Source of the DNA: Paenibacillus sp. FSL A5-0031
GTDB lineage: Bacteria; Bacillota; Bacilli; Paenibacillales; Paenibacillaceae
Reading direction: 5' to 3'
NCBI RefSeq assembly: GCF_001956295.1
Contig: NZ_MRTD01000002.1
Coordinates: 374,501-438,500 of the forward strand
DNA: 64,000 bases
Positions 62,339-64,000 of the stretch are shown in pieces. Positions within the stretch are counted from its first letter, which is position 1. The number at the start of each line of letters is the position of its first letter. The notes below the pieces were generated by a model that was given only the letters and a program-made list of their open reading frames with translations, had not been told where the DNA came from and searched no databases. The position numbers were made by a program, and so were the translations under genes.

Positions 62339-63046
62339 TTATTCTTCATCCGTAGGTTTTTGTATACCGTCTTCATAAAAGTCAAAGATGAGCTGCTTCT
62401 TTGTCCCTCTTACCGCGTAGAAAACGTCAGATATTTTCTTTCCTTTTTTTCTCAGTTCGTTTTCCAGCCATTCCTTCGTCAGCCCATTCTCCTTCATTTC
62501 TTTTTCCAAAAGTGAACCATCCATAATCAATTCAATGGGAAACTCCTGCTTGTTTAATTGAAGCTTCATGTCCTTTTTCGTGACAAGCTGATACTCGTCT
62601 TTTTTTAGTACAGACACCATTCCATTATCCTCAAGAACTGCATATTCAACCTCATCCATATTAAAAATCCCATTTTCTCTTAAAGCTTGATCCAAAGAAT
62701 CCAAAGTGTATCTGACCTTCTTCATATTATTCTCAAGAATCTTCCCGCCTTCAATGAGTACCGTTGGGGAACCTGAAATCCAGCTTCGTAATTTACGGCT
62801 CTTTAAAGCAACGACAGATAACAGATAAGACGTAACGGTCATAACCGCGAGTGATAAAATAATATGCGTCCATTTCAACGTATCATTGAATGCCAAGTTG
62901 GCTGCAAGTGCCCCTATCGTAATGCCGGTCACAAAATCATGAAACGTCATGTTGGAAATCGTCTGTTTGCCCAATATTCTAGCTACTAATAGAAGCAGTA
63001 AAATAGCAACAATCGTACGTATTAATATATCCATATAGGTATGCAT
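62339..63046 (-). CDS. DUF421 family membrane protein (YetF/YrbG-like)
   Basis: A 235-residue protein with three N-terminal transmembrane helices (residues about 6-85) containing RILGKQTISNMTFHDFVTGI, the DUF421 signature. Two soluble YetF-type domains follow, with GSPTVLIEGGKILENNMKK. B. subtilis has several sporulation- or stress-linked paralogues; molecular function is not settled. AGAGGTGG lies 9 nt before the ATG. Confidence 0.9.
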   Translation of the reverse strand: MHTYMDILIRTIVAILLLLLVARILGKQTISNMTFHDFVTGITIGALAANLAFNDTLKWTHIILSLAVMTVTSYLLSVVALKSRKLRSWISGSPTVLIEGGKILENNMKKVRYTLDSLDQALRENGIFNMDEVEYAVLEDNGMVSVLKKDEYQLVTKKDMKLQLNKQEFPIELIMDGSLLEKEMKENGLTKEWLENELRKKGKKISDVFYAVRGTKKQLIFDFYEDGIQKPTDEE

Positions 63047-63215
63047 GCCGTGATTCCACCTCTGCTCTCATTGTTTCCCAAGCGATTTGAAAAAAATCAT
63101 GGAACAGCGTATCATCTTTAAAGTAAACAGATTAGAGACCACTTCTAGTGACGGTTGAAGATACGTCGCTTTTGTATTGTATTTTGCTATATGACTATTT
63201 GTATTGGAGCTGAGA

Positions 63216-64000
63216 ATGATGAAAACCGAGATTATAAACAGATTTATCACTTACGCGCAGGTGGACACACAGTCCGATGAAAGCAGCGAAACCTGCCCTT
63301 CCACGCCCGGACAATTGACGCTAGCTAATATACTAGTAGAAGAATTGAAAACCATCGGCATGCAAGAGGTTACGATGGATGCTAACGGCTATGTCATGGC
63401 TACTCTTCCAGCCAATACGGATAAAGAGATCCCAACCATCGGTTTCCTTGCGCATATCGATACAGCAACTGACTTTACTGGCACTAACGTCAAGCCGCAA
63501 ATTATTGAACAATATGACGGGAATGACATTATCTTGAATGAAGCACAGCGCATCATTATGTCGCCGAACGACTTCCCCGAGCTGCACGGCTATAAAGGTC
63601 ATACGCTGATTACAACAGACGGCACGACACTGCTTGGTGCAGACGATAAAGCAGGCATAACTGAGATCATGACGGCGATGGCTCATCTCATTAATCATCC
63701 TGAGTTGAAGCACGGCAAAATAAGAGTAGCCTTCACTCCTGATGAAGAGATCGGCCGAGGTCCGCATAAGTTTGATGTACAAGCCTTTGATGCGGTCTAT
63801 GCCTATACAATGGATGGAGGTCCGCTGGGCGAGCTTCAATACGAAAGCTTTAATGCCGCTGGCGCTGTCATTATATGCAAGGGCAAAAACGTGCATCCCG
63901 GAACGGCCAAAGGCAAAATGATCAATGCCGCCAAAATGGCGATGGAGCTCCACGCAAAACTGCCGGCTAATGAAACACCTGAACAGACAGAAGGCCATGA
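63216..64000 (+). CDS. pepT: Peptidase T (5' part, runs off the window)
   Basis: The first 261 codons of a M20 tripeptidase. Zinc-site motifs are in place: [10 protein letters not shown] (His and first Asp), LLGADDKAG (bridging Asp), TPDEEIGRG (catalytic and ligand Glu) and YTMDGG (Asp). HPGTAKGKM follows at the start of the lid domain. PepT removes N-terminal residues from tripeptides in the cytoplasm. GGAG lies 6 nt before the first of two adjacent ATGs. The C-terminal part with the last His ligand is beyond 64000. Confidence 0.93.
   Translation, partial: MMKTEIINRFITYAQVDTQSDESSETCPSTPGQLTLANILVEELKTIGMQEVTMDANGYVMATLPANTDKEIPTIGFLAHIDTATDFTGTNVKPQIIEQYDGNDIILNEAQRIIMSPNDFPELHGYKGHTLITTDGTTLLGADDKAGITEIMTAMAHLINHPELKHGKIRVAFTPDEEIGRGPHKFDVQAFDAVYAYTMDGGPLGELQYESFNAAGAVIICKGKNVHPGTAKGKMINAAKMAMELHAKLPANETPEQTEGH

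Overview
The window reads as chromosomal DNA of a Gram-positive Bacilli, most likely Paenibacillus or a close relative. This rests on strong AGGAGG-type ribosome binding sites, frequent GTG/TTG starts, an SLH-anchored surface protein, close matches to Bacillus families (DbpA/YxiN, the Mhq proteins, YtcQ/YtcP/YteP/YtdP, YkuE), many ABC sugar transporters and a moderate base composition. No rRNA, tRNA, CRISPR array, insertion sequence or obvious prophage was seen.

Layout. 1-2971 is a quinone/aldehyde-stress locus on the minus strand: mhqR-type MarR repressor, DoxX membrane protein, VOC ring-cleaving dioxygenase, carboxylesterase and a flavin reductase cut by the edge, with two matching 18-bp operators. 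3159-13430 is a beta-1,2-glucooligosaccharide (sophorooligosaccharide) utilisation locus resembling Listeria innocua lin1839-lin1843: LacI regulator, GH94 phosphorylase and GH3 beta-glucosidase on the minus strand, solute-binding protein and two permeases on the plus strand. Two divergent promoters each carry GAAACGTTTC operators. 13516-18615 holds a membrane-anchored MBL hydrolase, a GlsB-type small membrane protein and an ABC exporter-response regulator-histidine kinase operon. 18845-25850 has a BadF/NAG-kinase-like protein, three methyltransferases, the helicase dbpA and a large DUF2157/GDYXXLXY membrane protein. 26040-35130 has a tandem winged-helix protein, an alkyltransferase-like protein, a DUF1641 plus NDH-2 pair, and an LplABC-like sugar importer with its divergent membrane AraC regulator.

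35202-40832 is the most unusual part. A chromosomal actin-like ParM/ribbon-helix-helix pair carries inverted repeats on both sides that share the core GGTAATACTT. Downstream in the same direction is a 934-residue protein whose N-terminal motif resembles that of proteins associated with extracellular contractile injection systems, followed at 24 bp by a protein with a YbjN/secretion-chaperone-like C-terminus. I propose this as the candidate undescribed system; its function is inference.

41114-64000 returns to mixed housekeeping and accessory genes: greA, a YitT-family protein, rlmN, DUF4184, a PseB-like dehydratase plus MurG paralogue next to a two-component system, a Tat-exported phosphoesterase, a duplicated P-loop protein whose first nucleotide site is degenerate, a surface-anchored protein with two tandem phosphoesterase modules, a frameshifted Nudix gene, a LysR/EamA pair, a TetR/DUF418 operon, a PadR/MFS drug-efflux operon, a DUF421 protein and the 5' part of pepT.
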